Shown here one piece after another: positions 35,501 through 46,989 of a DNA stretch of 64,000 bases (positions are counted from its first letter, which is position 1; each line of letters begins with the position of its first letter). The position numbers were made by a program, and so were the translations under genes. Origin of the DNA: Torreya grandis (taxonomy: Eukaryota; Streptophyta; Pinopsida; Cupressales; Taxaceae); the NCBI GenBank assembly GCA_037957365.1, contig JARHVA010000021.1, forward strand, positions 6,683,501 to 6,747,500, read 5' to 3'. The notes beneath the pieces were generated by a model. It ran no database searches, was not told where the DNA came from, and worked only from the letters and a program-made list of their open reading frames with translations.

Positions 35501-37822
35501 CTATCCTCTTGGACTACGACAGTCCTAGGTCTCTACATGTAGGTTATTTTAGGATGGGAATGGCATGAAATTGGTACTTATTTATGATTTATTAACTAAT
35601 TTGGATCCCCAAATTTATTATTTTTGTCTTTTCTATCTCTTTTATCCTATAAGTGCCTTAAGATCCAACCAAATGCCATAATCCTCATTCCAATGTTTGC
35701 TTAGTTGTAGGTGGCTATTTTTCATTCATTTTAGGCCTGTAGGCTATTTTCTAGGTCTAGAATAGGATTTTTAATGTTGGAATTGATTGAATTGATTTAT
35801 TTTATTTCATTAAAAACATAAAATTTCCTCATCTCATTCATGATCATGCCTATTTCACAAACTTTGACCTTTTTGTTTGTAGGTGACTCCTTATAGACAT
35901 GTGTATGGATAGAGGAGTATGTATTGGAGTTTAAGAAATTAAATTTCACCTTATATCATGGATTATTATATTTAAAGTATATTTTGAGCCATTATCATCA
36001 TAAAACTTGATATAATGGCCTATAATACCATAATGAAGGCAAAGGTTAACATTTTGATCAGTTTCTTGTAGATAACACTGCCATGCTTTAGTGATTTTAT
36101 AGCCATCTTTAGAACTTGAAAAATATAATCTCCACTCATATTTTGCTTCTCCAAATTAGAAAAAAAAAATTAGGTGGATAGATCCACCAAGTTTCCAATT
36201 TTAAATCTTGGATATAGCATGTGAATTGTGTGAGCTCCTAAAAAACCTTCAAGGCCTCTGTTTGCCATTTTTAGAACAAAAGGGCATGAATATGGTCCAA
36301 CCTTCCATTTGATGCTTTGATAATTTTATTGTCTAACTAGTATGATCAATAGGTAATTTTAGGCCTTCCCATAGCAAGGAATCTCAAATTGGATTGACAA
36401 ATCTATTTCAAAACCTCTAGAAGGCATGTCTATGGCATCAATTGTAGATGATCATTTCTTCTATACAGGGAGAATTAGGCATATTCTTCCAAATTTGCAA
36501 GTTGGTAGCACCTACATGAATCCATATTCTTCCAAATTTGCAAGTTGGTAGCACCTACATGAATCCATAAAATATTAAATGCACATTATTTGTCCCAATA
36601 GGTTAAGGACCATGTCAAACCCTCCAAATTTCACTTGTGATGTCAACAAGCTTCTGTTGGTGGAGTTTTTCTTTTGATTATGACATACAATGAAATCATA
36701 AAATGACAAGAATCATGCAAGGAATGCTTTCAAAACACCTCAAGATAAATTTTTAACACTTTAATTCCAAAAATATACTAGTATCAATTCTAAAACAACA
36801 TCAAAACACCATATCTAATGTGAAGGAAACATTTTCAAAGCAATTGGGATGACTGTGAATGCAAACTAGACATTTTACAAGCCTAGAAGAGGTTTCCTTA
36901 AAAAATTAAAATCTCAAAATAAAGAAGAAGTATGGAAACATTTATAAAATCATTTGAAGACACCTTCAATACACAAATACACCAATACAAAACAAGAAAA
37001 TCTGAGACAAGCTCAAATAGTGATCCCTTCATGGTTGAACATGCATAAAAAGCTACCTGAAATCAAATTGATTGGTCATAAAGGAGGATGCACAAAATAT
37101 CAAGTTATTATTATGAAAATAAAGTTTAATTAGAGAAATATCAAACCCCAGAATCACTCCTCCCAATTCTACCTGTATGACCCATGCCAAGTGAATGAAT
37201 TTGCTCCTTTGCTTGCCAAGTGAAAATGGAAGAAAACAAGTTGTAGATGAATTTTTTTGAATTATTATTGAAAAAAAATGCATTTAAATGGATGATGGGA
37301 GGTGAAGAGTTACTTTTCCCAGATTTTTAGTTCATATTGGACTTGAGAAGTCTGTACAAGTGCCCAAAAACTCTTATTTTGAGGGAAAACTACCATCCAC
37401 TAAAAAAAACTACTTATTTCCTAACAAATAACTATTCCTGACATCATCCTAACATTATCCACATTTAAAATCTGTACAAGTCATTAAATGGGCTAAAATA
37501 TGACCAAAAGGCCCCCTTTTCCACATGAGACAAGACCTATGATCAATTTATGAATTGTAAACATATTAAAACATATTAAGGACCACCTTAAGAAATTTAA
37601 AGAATAATTTGACCCTTTTATTACTTTTAACCAAGGTTGACCAACCTTTGACTTTAGTTGACTAGCCTAGTACATAGAGGGTGGACTTCAACAAGGAATA
37701 GGAAGGGGATAGCTAAGATAATAGATTAATATGACACCCTATAAGACACATGGCAATCTTATTAAAAGATCAAAAATAGTAGGGGTTGAGCCAAATTTGA
37801 CTTGGGTCAACCTTGGTCAACA
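32546..37822 (-). repeat. Giant LTR 'D' (5' LTR of right copy), 5.3 kb
   Basis: Low end TGTTGTCATCAAATT, high end GGTCAACA; on the minus strand this is TG...CA. It is the only full-length 5' LTR in the window. It contains a private exact 43-bp tandem duplication at 36481-36566. No gene inside. Confidence 0.85.
36481..36566. repeat. Exact 43-bp tandem duplication inside LTR D
   Basis: The unit beginning ATATTCTTCCAAATTTGC and ending CATGAATCC occurs twice in immediate succession without a mismatch. LTRs A and C have only one copy of the corresponding 'ttgtaagttcgtagcacctacatg' region, so it is a recent local event. Confidence 0.9.
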
Positions 37823-38205
37823 TGTTAGAGGGCTAAAATTCATGTATATATATTGTTTTGGTTCTTGTGTAGGTCTTAAAAGAGGTTTAGGCTGATCCTA
37901 GGTGGTCTTGTATTTGAAAATATATCCATTGGTAGAGATAAAAGAGGGAAAGGATACTAGCGCCAAAACTAGGACACTAGTGCCATATGGTGCTAGTGTC
38001 CAAGTGGTAGAACCTAAGGCACTAAGGGCTAGGATGTCAAGAGGAGGGTCTATGATTGCTTTAGGGATGCATAGAGATGCATGTGCCATGCAAAAAGGAT
38101 GGATAATTGTTTAAGTAGGCCCTAAAATAAGTCTAGGTCTAAGCTAGGGTTGAGTGGTCTCAAGTAGCACTCTTAGTACTCAAGTGTCATTTTTGGATGA
38201 TTACA
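37823..38205 (-). repeat. Right part of the interrupted LTR of element E
   Basis: Collinear with 44240-44635 ('gctgatcctaagtgg', 'gtggtagaacctaa', 'gtggtctcaagtagca') and ends TGATTACA at 38205, as the other copy does at 44635. Together with 23175-23265 it makes an LTR of about 470 bp. Confidence 0.7.
37971..38001. repeat. Imperfect palindrome around GACACTAGTGCC
   Basis: GGACACTAGTGCC, ATAT, GGTGCTAGTGTCC: the arms pair with one or two mismatches. Related palindromes occur at about 39226-39290, 43671-43742 and 44377-44440, all within element E. Confidence 0.7.
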
Positions 38206-41200
38206 TTTGCCCTCCCTTTATTCTATAAATGCATCAAAGGGAAATGACTAGGATAAAGGCAAAAAAGTGTACCTAGACTTACTTAAGAGGTTAATCCCAT
38301 TAATCTCGATCTGAGTATGTGAAACATGCTCTATTGTGTGTCCTACAAATGAAACATTTATAGATCAGTCCTTACTTAAGAGATATCAAAATCAAAGATA
38401 AAATTAAGTAAAGAGATAAGAGAGAGGAAAAGAATGAATACAACTCACTAGGTATGTGAACCATTGCATAAACCTAGTGATAACATGTTTGTGTATGTAG
38501 ATAGTGGTTAATCAATGAATACCTTATATTGAGGTGATGGCTTACTCAATCACCATGTGTGGCTGGCTTAAGAACTCAATCCAAGTTTGATTCCATCATT
38601 TCCCACCCTTGTTTGGTGGATCATGACTTGTGAATAGATTGGATTGGACTAATGGTGTGTCCTACCCTCTCATGTAGGTGGTTTAATAACTCAAGTAGAC
38701 TATGAATCCATCATTTCCTACCTATTTGAAGTAGATGCATCTAAAAATAAAATTACATGATGTAATTAGAGATGTGTAACTGGAAATAGCATTTATGTGG
38801 CCACTCAAGAATATTAGGTGGATTTGGGCCACTTAGGTATGTCAACCATTAAAAAATGAGTAAGGCATGAATATAGTGTGTAACACAGAATGTGGTGTCT
38901 GGTGTGTACAACATAGATAATGACATGGAGTTTGTCATTCCATCTAATCAGTTGGTTTATAAGTGAGGATACGAAAATGATGCGTCATGCACATGCCCCA
39001 AAATTTGATATTTGAGCATATGTATTCTAGACTAAGTTGTAATAATTTGTATTTAATTATTTAAATTGAAATGAGAATGATCATGTCATGCATGATGCTC
39101 CAAATCTAAGCAAATACTTTAAACTAAGCCAAAACTAGTAATCTATAAATGAACCTGTGTAAACTTGGACTATACCTATTATATTTTTCTAGCCAATGTA
39201 AATTTTTTTAGAACTAAGGATACTGGACAATAGTGCCATATCTTCGACAGTAGCACCTTATGGCAGTAATGTCCCAATTTAAGTGTTAATGTCTAAATGT
39301 TCTGATTTATGTGAAACTATAACTAATCCCTATGTCATATTTTCCCACTATGTTTTCTTGAGTCTAATTTATATGTTCTAATCATGTGTGATAAAAATTG
39401 TATTATGAGTGCATCCAGATAGCCTAATATCTATGACAAATCCCTATGAGTTCCCCCTCTTTTTAGAGTAGTTGTCAAACCTATACAAGAATTGTCAAAA
39501 AAATTAAAAGCTCTGCAAAATGTGTGTTAGCCAGAGCATATATGACATCTACGTAATAAACCAATCTAGTGTGCATACATAACATTAGAATTTGTAATAT
39601 AATATGAGAATAAGTGTGTAATGTATGATATATGTTAGGTATAACATTCACAAGTTTTTCAAGATAGATGTAACAATGTATATGAAAAACAAATCTAATT
39701 AATGAATAAGTAACTACCTAGGAGGATGGGGCATGATGTCCATCATGGCACCCAAGTATGAATGGGAGATGCATGAGGTCATTTGTGGCATCTAAAAGTG
39801 GGGTGTGTAACAAGCAAGAGACAAGTGCAATGGCCATGATGCATACAAAAAAGTATACATACAACACACATGAGGCACACAAAGTAGGCAAAGGGGCCAC
39901 AATATAAGGGACATGGGCACATGCCATTACATATGAGAAATCAAGACATACAAGGACACATTTAAATGTTGACATATGTACACAATAATCAAGTTGTCTT
40001 AGATCCACATGGAAGGACATGTTCAAGGGTCTACATACACAATCAGGGAAGCACAAACAATGACATGGGCATATGTCCAAAGAATACATATGATGGAAAT
40101 AAGTGGAATAAATCCATAGAGTAATTCCATATTTGAATTCCCTCAAATAGAATAAGAATAGAGACACAATCAAGTCTAAATTGGGGAAAATAGAAATGAA
40201 ATTATGTAGGAACATGTGGTACAAATCTATATAAGAGCTAAGATGCACGTAAGTTGAGTCTCAAGTAGTAATAGCCAAAAAAAATTGAGTAGTTGTAGGA
40301 TGATCAATATCAAGATATAACAATGCTAAATCTATGATGTAGAGTTTAGAAATATGTAACATGAAAAACAAAACTATGTATAGTGTGCCCCTAAATGAGT
40401 GAATATATCAAATGAGGAACTCGTGTATCTATGTAAATGCCCCTAGTGGGTAGATAGTAATTTTTTTGGATCTATGTAGTGGACTTGAGTCTTGTAGCAA
40501 TCTATAATCACTCAAAAAGAAAAAGTGAAGTGTGTATGTATGATAAAAATTGACTATAACATATGTAGTGTCTATAAAATATAAGAAATGTAAACTTGGC
40601 AATCCATACAATCTATAATTTGTATTTTTTGAATGAATATTTTATTGTTTTTGTGTTTTGACATATTATATTATTTTTGTATTTTATGTATATAAGTTAT
40701 GTACGAAAAACCTAAAAATGAAACTATTTAAAAGGAATGAGAAATAAGGAAACGATGTATACTTAAATTTTGTAAATAAATGAGAAAGTATACAAATGAA
40801 GTGTAGTATATTTATAGACCAACATCCATGGGATGTGGATAATCAAATGGTGGATCAAGTGGGATGTCATCCAATGTTAGATACTGGATCTATGTGAACT
40901 CAAATAATTCCACATCATCATGATTGTCATACCATGGTGTATGTATCAATATAGCCTTATCCTTATCATTGGTTTGGATTTTGTGCATCTGAATAGCATG
41001 ATAATCTACAGTGTAATATTCTTCCCATGTAGTCCCAGGGTAAACCACATTAGACCACATAACATCTATATGAAACTTGTGGTTCTCATTTATGTCATCA
41101 TGTAGAATCAGATCATGTGTCCCTCATGACTAAATGTCAAACATCTGTCTGATTGATCAACTATGGAATCCATCACCTATAACCATGTACTTCCAAGTGT

Positions 41201-42211
41201 AAGATGTATATGAGTGCCTCTAATCATGATAAATAATAATGTATTGGCCACCTTGGGTCCACATGCAACTGGTAGTGTGATATGTTCTATAGAATCTTAA
41301 TAATGTATGGCATGTTGTAACTCATTTTTTTGATATCTTGTATGCTATAAAAATGCCAAAATGCAAGTATTAGGATCAGAATCCTCATATATAAAAACAT
41401 GGGGGATGTATATGTTGAAAACAAAAATATGGATCATCAATGGATCATTGTATGAGTATCTATGTTGATAATGATTCTATTGTGGTGCATGTACCTGTAG
41501 AGGTGGAGGCTTTATAATATGATTAGTGCCCTAAGACTTGAACTTATTCAATTTATGTTGTAATGTTGAGAATGTATCTATATCATGTCCTATAATCCTA
41601 TGAAAATGATAAAAGAGTTGACCTTATTATTGTACCAATTTATTGATGGATCTATGAAAAACTATGGGTAATGCCATCAATCCTATGTCAAATAATATCT
41701 ATAGAATATGTTATGGTATATACTATGAACTACCTACCTACATATGTATAAATGGGTCCATATCCATAGATTTAACCATATGTATTGAGTCAATGGAGGG
41801 ATCTGCCATAAACTGTAACTAAGTAGGTGAGCCTATAGTTGTAGGACTATGAACTAGTGGTGTTATCAATGTAGAAAAAGATATGAGTGCCTTAGAATCA
41901 TATTCGTACTCTTCAAGACCTACTAGTGTGAAAATAAATCCACATAAATAGTCATTAATGTCAATGTATATTGGAATATCCTCTATGGTGGCCTATGAAT
42001 TTATATTATAATTATGGATGTATACTTCTTTAGAGTTAACAAGTAATGGTAATTATGTTGTAATAATCCCATCATCCACCTGGGTAGTGATAGTTGTAAT
42101 ATGAGAGTGTCCTCTTCCATCATGGGTAAAGGTAACTGTGTTGTAATAAGATATGGAATAGGTGTAGGAATAGTGTTTCTATATTCCCCAACCTCATATG
42201 TATGCATATGC
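38206..42211 (-). other. Internal region of element E downstream of the protease, no RT found
   Basis: In the minus orientation this is where linker, RT, RNase H and integrase of a gypsy element should lie. I searched for the RT catalytic box and neighbouring motifs on the minus strand and did not recognise them. The long minus frame at 39718-40248 looks like chance (Cys/His/Tyr-rich with no domain). The region is either replaced or decayed beyond recognition. Confidence 0.35.
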
Positions 42212-42620
42212 TCAATATCTAAATGGTTGATTATCTACTAGATAAGTGTATAAGTATTTGTCATATAAAAACATGATGCATTTGTGCAAGGTATAGGGTA
42301 TGTCCTCCATAACATGTATCCAACATCTCCCAAGTAATAGGTTGTAGTAAAAATGAATAGGCATCACCTGAAACTGTGTAGGTAGGGTTTTTGGCCCAAC
42401 CATAATATCCAATGTAATAAAACACAATGTTTGTCTAAGAATGTCATCAAAACCTATGATATTATTATATGTCTTTTAAATAGATTTTATATCAACCCCC
42501 ATAGTCTCTAAAATGTGAGGTTACATATGTTAAGTCCTTAACCACTGCCAATTAGAACTCATTTAATAGAGGTGATATTGATTTATGCTTGAATGAAGCG
42601 CTGCAAATTATGATCAATAA
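42212..42620 (-). pseudogene. Ty3/gypsy (Tat/Ogre-like) protease remnant of element E
   Basis: The minus strand reads 'FQVMPIHFYYNLLLGRCWIH' followed by 'DIPYTLHKCIMFLY'. This is the strongly conserved end of the Tat/Ogre-type protease ('YNLLLGRPWIH...P.TLHQ..KF'). Upstream, at about 42521-42560, the catalytic area reads 'VLIGSG', a stop, then 'GLNICNLTF', where the family has 'VLIDNGSGLNI'. The catalytic Asp is therefore gone and a stop is present. 'DVISFSNEYLPSQ' further upstream is the lead-in. The copy is dead. It fixes E on the minus strand. Confidence 0.75.
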
Positions 42621-43178
42621 CTAACTGTGATGGCAAATATTCATTGGAAAAAGATATAACATCCTCAATGTCATTGATATTTTTCATGATAGATTCAAAT
42701 TAATTTGGTTTCATGTCATGAGACAAAGATATATGATTGAGTGTTTGAAAAATAATATCTTTGAAAATAGTTTCCTATTGAACTAATTCCAATATGGAGA
42801 TCGTAGCTGGTGTGTTTCTAAAATTATCCATAATATCAAATTCTCTATGATAATCTTTAGGTCCTATTGGTAGTGTGTTAGGGATGAGGGGGATGGTGGC
42901 ATTACATTGTTCCTATATAAGCTGAGGATGAATCTTGTTCCATCTAGTAACAACTTGAACTACAATATCTACTATTCACCAAGGGTAGGTAGTAGAGGCA
43001 GGATGTGAGTGGAGATAATCGATTGGTCTAGGTGGAGGTAGAATAAAAGGATCCCTCTGAGTTCTCTACCATCGATTAGAAATTGGAGGTAACATAAAGT
43101 GATCCATGTAACAACAATCCTCATAAAAAAGGGACATAAAAGGAGGACCAATGTGTAAAATAAGCTAAGCTCTAACAT
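42621..43178 (-). pseudogene. Gag-pol linker remnant of element E
   Basis: Upstream of the protease the minus strand carries Pro-rich text such as 'LPPPRPIDYLHSHPAS' and 'RWNKIHPQLI' broken by stops, compatible with the Gag-Pro spacer of Tat/Ogre-like elements. I do not recognise a Gag core domain. The assignment is based mainly on position. Confidence 0.4.
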
Positions 43179-44153
43179 GATCTATGCGAAGAGTGACATA
43201 CATGTGCATTTTTATAAAAATGGTGGTTAATAAGCATGCTAGACAAAAAAAAATACTTTGTGAAAAAAATAGAGGATGGCATATATCATGATAATCATGA
43301 TGATAGGCTACAAATTGAAAATTGAGTATATTCTAGAGATAAGAAAGGAAACCCTAATGATGCACTAAAGTTTTGAAATAATATGCTCTAAATAAGTTGA
43401 GTTGACCAAATGTTTTAACCATTTAGGACTTAGTGAATGTAAATCCTATATTGTTAACGAGAATGAGTATAGTAAATTAGGGTATAAATATGCAATAAAT
43501 ACAACCACTAATTTGTAACAAAATTGACTTAATTTGACCTTTCTAAAAATAGCATAAATAATGTAATCAAGTACTTAGCTGGAAAATGTTTGAAACGAGA
43601 TATCTAGAGGTTATAAACTAAGATATAGGATGGTTTGAGTGTCACAAATAGGATCCAAGTATCAAAACCCTTCCTGGACATTAACACCCTAATTGGACAA
43701 CATCCCTATGTGGTGCTAGTGTCCCTATTTTGGTGGTAGTGTCCTCTATGTATAATTATTATAAAATTTTAGGTGTACCTATTTTTGGGTCTATCAAGTC
43801 TATTCCTATGTGCTTAAATTTTGGATCTTTGTAGATGACTTGTTTTGACTGATTTTATATGTTAACCCTAATCATTTATTTTACTAGGGCATCTATATGA
43901 CACAAGTAGTAAAGTGTGTTTTTATTTGGGTAGGTTGGACATATTTAACACCCCACTATGATGAGAGTTTCCTACATACCAATACTTTGAATAGGGATCA
44001 AACCCAATGTATTTCTCCCCACCTAAGTGCTAGTGCAAGTACAAGTGCAAGTGAAGCTAGTATGAATGTTGGCTTGAGTGTTTTGAATTTTATTAAGATT
44101 GAAAAGTTGAGTAATATAATATTAGGAATGTTGTATATGGTTGTATGCATAAA
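43179..44153 (-). other. 5' internal region of element E, nothing recognised
   Basis: Lies between the linker and the 5' LTR. No primer binding site is visible next to 44153. It contains a palindromic GACACTAG-type motif (43671-43742) and a short AAGTGC-type repeat at about 44029-44066. Confidence 0.35.
44029..44066. repeat. Short AAGTGC-like microsatellite
   Basis: Reads roughly as repeats of six bases (agtgctagtgcaagtacaag...). Five to six degenerate units. Confidence 0.6.
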
Positions 44154-44635
44154 TAAGGTAGAATAGAGGTTTATAACCTTGATTGTGCACAACTTGTTCT
44201 AAATTTGTTTGTGTAATTTACATTTGATTTTCATCTAGTGGTTAAAGGGCTAAAAGTCATGTATATATTATTCTATTGATTGTGTGGGTCTTAAAAGAGC
44301 TTTAAGCTGATCCTAAGTGGGGGTTTTATAAGATATACTTTGGTAGAGAAAGAATGGAAATTAAAATAGCACCAAAAATGGGACACTAGCACCATGTCAC
44401 ACTACTATCACTATTTTGATGATAGTGTCCAGGTGGTAGAACCTAAAGCACTAAGGGTTAGGATGTCAAGAATGAAGGTTTAAGACTACTTTATGGATGT
44501 CTAAGGATTATTGTGGCTTACATGAAGGATAGATAAGTGTCTAAGTAGGCTCTATGATAGGTCTAGGGATAATCTAGGGATGGGTGGTCTCAAGTAGCAT
44601 TCCTAACACTCAAGTGTCATTTGTATCTGATTACA
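44154..44635 (-). repeat. Complete LTR of element E with unoccupied insertion site
   Basis: 482 bp from TAAGGTAGAATAG to TGATTACA, collinear with 23175-23265 plus 37823-38205. GGTTA at 44240-44244 is followed directly by AAGGGCT, which is what the giant-LTR element's target looked like before insertion. With the protease on the minus strand this is E's 5' LTR. Confidence 0.7.
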
Positions 44636-46399
44636 TATAGCAATAAAAAATAATGATAAATATCAAAATTATGTTTTTTTCACATGAAATGAGGATATGG
44701 TACGAATAAAATGGTGCAAAATTGTGAATATGATCACTAAGTACAATTATTATTGAGCATAAAATAATTATAGACATCTACAAATCATAGGTTCTTGGGG
44801 AAAAATTTTCATTTAGATTATATTTTATAGTCATACACATTATAATGACAAATTTTAATTATCCTACTTGCATTACTCTAATTAAAAATAGATAATGTAA
44901 AATAAAATAAAAAAAGTGATGCATCTTGACATTGTAAAAATGTAACATTGATGTAGAAAATTATGAATATAAGTATGCATTGAATATAAGTTTATAATAT
45001 GTCATAGATATAATATAGAACACAACATTTGATGATGTTGTTATTGTAATTATAGGTATCATAGCACAAGATCAATAGAATATGTCATTTTCTCCTGACG
45101 ATATTTTGGTAAATTGATTAAAAAAATGTGCTCTAATGCAAGTATCATTTCACAATAGCAAAAAATTGGAAATGTATAGTGACAAGGAAGAGATGTGTTG
45201 TACCTTAATAAATATAACTAAAGATGAATCTACACCATAATATGCTTCTTTAATTGATGTATTTAATGTAATTTAGTACATATATGTACTTATGCATGCA
45301 TTTTGTAAAGAACACAATTGTTTTTTCTATATTATATTTTCATAAAATGTTTTCAAAAACATGCATACAAAATTAGTTATAGTATTACAAGTACACCCAT
45401 AGTGATATTCACTTATTGCCATAAAATTTTTAGGTTGATATCCATATAAATATCATCGTTCTTCTATGTTGGCTACTTTTAAATAGTTGCATTTCTACAT
45501 AATATATTATTTTAATATGAGAAAACAAAGAATATACATACCATTTGTAATTATTTTCATATGTAACGTTATTCCTCACTTTCAAGTACTTAGTTATTTA
45601 CACTATATATTAATTTCATATTCACAATATTAGACTCAAAATAGTGTTTTCGACAAATTAGCATTTAAATTTTCCTTCATGATCATTGCAGACATTCATG
45701 GAGAATGAGCAAGAAAATAAAAGAGCCTATTCAAGTTATACAATACATAATGATCATAAAAATAAACGTTGTTGACTTAATTACCATGTACAAAAAAATA
45801 ATTCAACCCCACACTTTGTGGTCTCCTAATTGAACAACCTCATAAGAAATTATGTGAAAACATAGATCATCTTTCTTCAATACATGCATATTTCATATGT
45901 AAGGAGCTTTATCTAGGGATTTAGACAAGGGTTTTCCATAGTGAACATACTTATTTTTGATGCATTTTAGAAAACAAAATAATCATTTTTTGGCTTTAAA
46001 TAACATGGACCTAGGTATACAAACTAAAATTTTATTTAACCTCACCCAAGTTAAGGAAATGCTCATCGCACAGGTTAATCCAATATTGCAAGTAAACCAT
46101 GCACATGGTGGATAATGAAAATACATAGGCCACACTATTAGTTTTATTCAAGATATATCTTATATTGTTAAGTGCATGCCACATCGAGCCAAAAATCCTA
46201 ACATCTTGGTGATAATAAGAATTGGCTCAAAAAACAAACCATATGATTATATTACAAGTAGATCATGTGTCATGTAGGTGCTACAATACAAAATGGAAAA
46301 TGATGGTCCATATTATAAAGATGTTTAACTTGACCATCAAGCAATTGTTGCACTCCCATTTCAACCTATTGATATCTCATCTATCCTTCACTAAATTAT
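44636..46399. other. AT-rich stretch, no recognised genes
   Basis: No domain visible. It may include the 5' part of the Helitron that follows, but I could not identify a Helitron 5' TC end or an N-terminal domain. Confidence 0.35.
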
Positions 46400-46406
46400 T
46401 GTAGAC

Positions 46407-46697
46407 ATGGGAGACATGCAAATCAACAATATAGACTTTGATGGGGACACAAATGCAACTACAAATATACATGATTATCAAACATCATATTTTGTAGCAT
46501 CTCTTCCAAATACACAAATAGAAGTAGACCAAATAAGAAATTACATAAATAATACGAATAATAGTTTACCACCTATAATGAGTTGGCCAGATTTAAATAG
46601 ATCACCTATAAATGATTACAATAGAGGGCTTATTTTCTATGGTATTTCCTTCTCTTTTCCTAATAGGAATTGCCATGTATCAATAACCCCATATTAG
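46407..46697 (+). pseudogene. Helitron RepHel N-terminal lead-in
   Basis: 96-codon frame with 'MSWPDLNRSPINDYNRGLIF'. In Helitron proteins the corresponding block (W P .. . . P I N E F ... AFP.LFP) sits just before the Rep domain. Here it ends in 'SFSFPNRN'. The match is to pattern and position; the frame stops at 46697. Confidence 0.55.
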
Positions 46698-46989
46698 GAA
46701 AGCCCAGTTGCATGAATATGTTATGCACTTACTCCGCTACTAGGATAACTGATTTGGAAGCCATCGACACTTTGTTACATCTTATTAAACCTAATGATGT
46801 GTCATCAAAGCCAAGGAACATCAAAAGTATTTGCAAAGAAGAACATTGAGGATAATTTCCCAGCCATAATTTCATACTTTCACTAGCATCTAAAAAAATT
46901 ACCTAATGCTAATATTATGGATACACTAATACATTTTGAATAAACACTTAGAGGGACACATTCATTTTGGTCCAAGTGCATAAATGAAC

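Larger units (their letters stand above)
22281..36047. repeat. Right copy of the tandem segmental duplication
   Basis: Begins AAAAATCAAACACTTG, identical in register to 8371, and ends inside LTR D at AAGGTT (36047), the point equivalent to the end of LTR B at 22280. Beyond 36047 LTR D continues to its natural end, which identifies this copy's right part as the original, undisrupted context. Confidence 0.85.
23266..37822 (-). mobile_element. Complete giant-LTR gag-pro retrotransposon, 14.6 kb (right copy)
   Basis: LTR C (23266-28476), internal region (28477-32545) and LTR D (32546-37822) form a complete minus-strand element. The flanks are GGTTA (23261-23265) and TGTTA (37823-37827), a 4/5 match fitting a 5-bp target duplication. 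The unoccupied E LTR reads ...CTAGTGGTTAAAGGGCT at 44236-44252, matching the two flanks joined. Coding content is Gag, protease and acidic linker only. All frames carry stops, so the copy is dead. Confidence 0.85.

Noticed and set aside
37843..38205. Alternative reading of the E repeats as a MITE or solo LTR pair
   Set aside because: The protease between them, the TG...CA-like ends and the possible target duplication fit an LTR element better, though no primer site was found.
39718..40248. 176-codon minus-strand open frame
   Set aside because: Cys/His/Tyr-rich with no domain. It lies in decayed interior of element E and arises from AT-rich 'acacat' text; no homologous frame elsewhere supports it.
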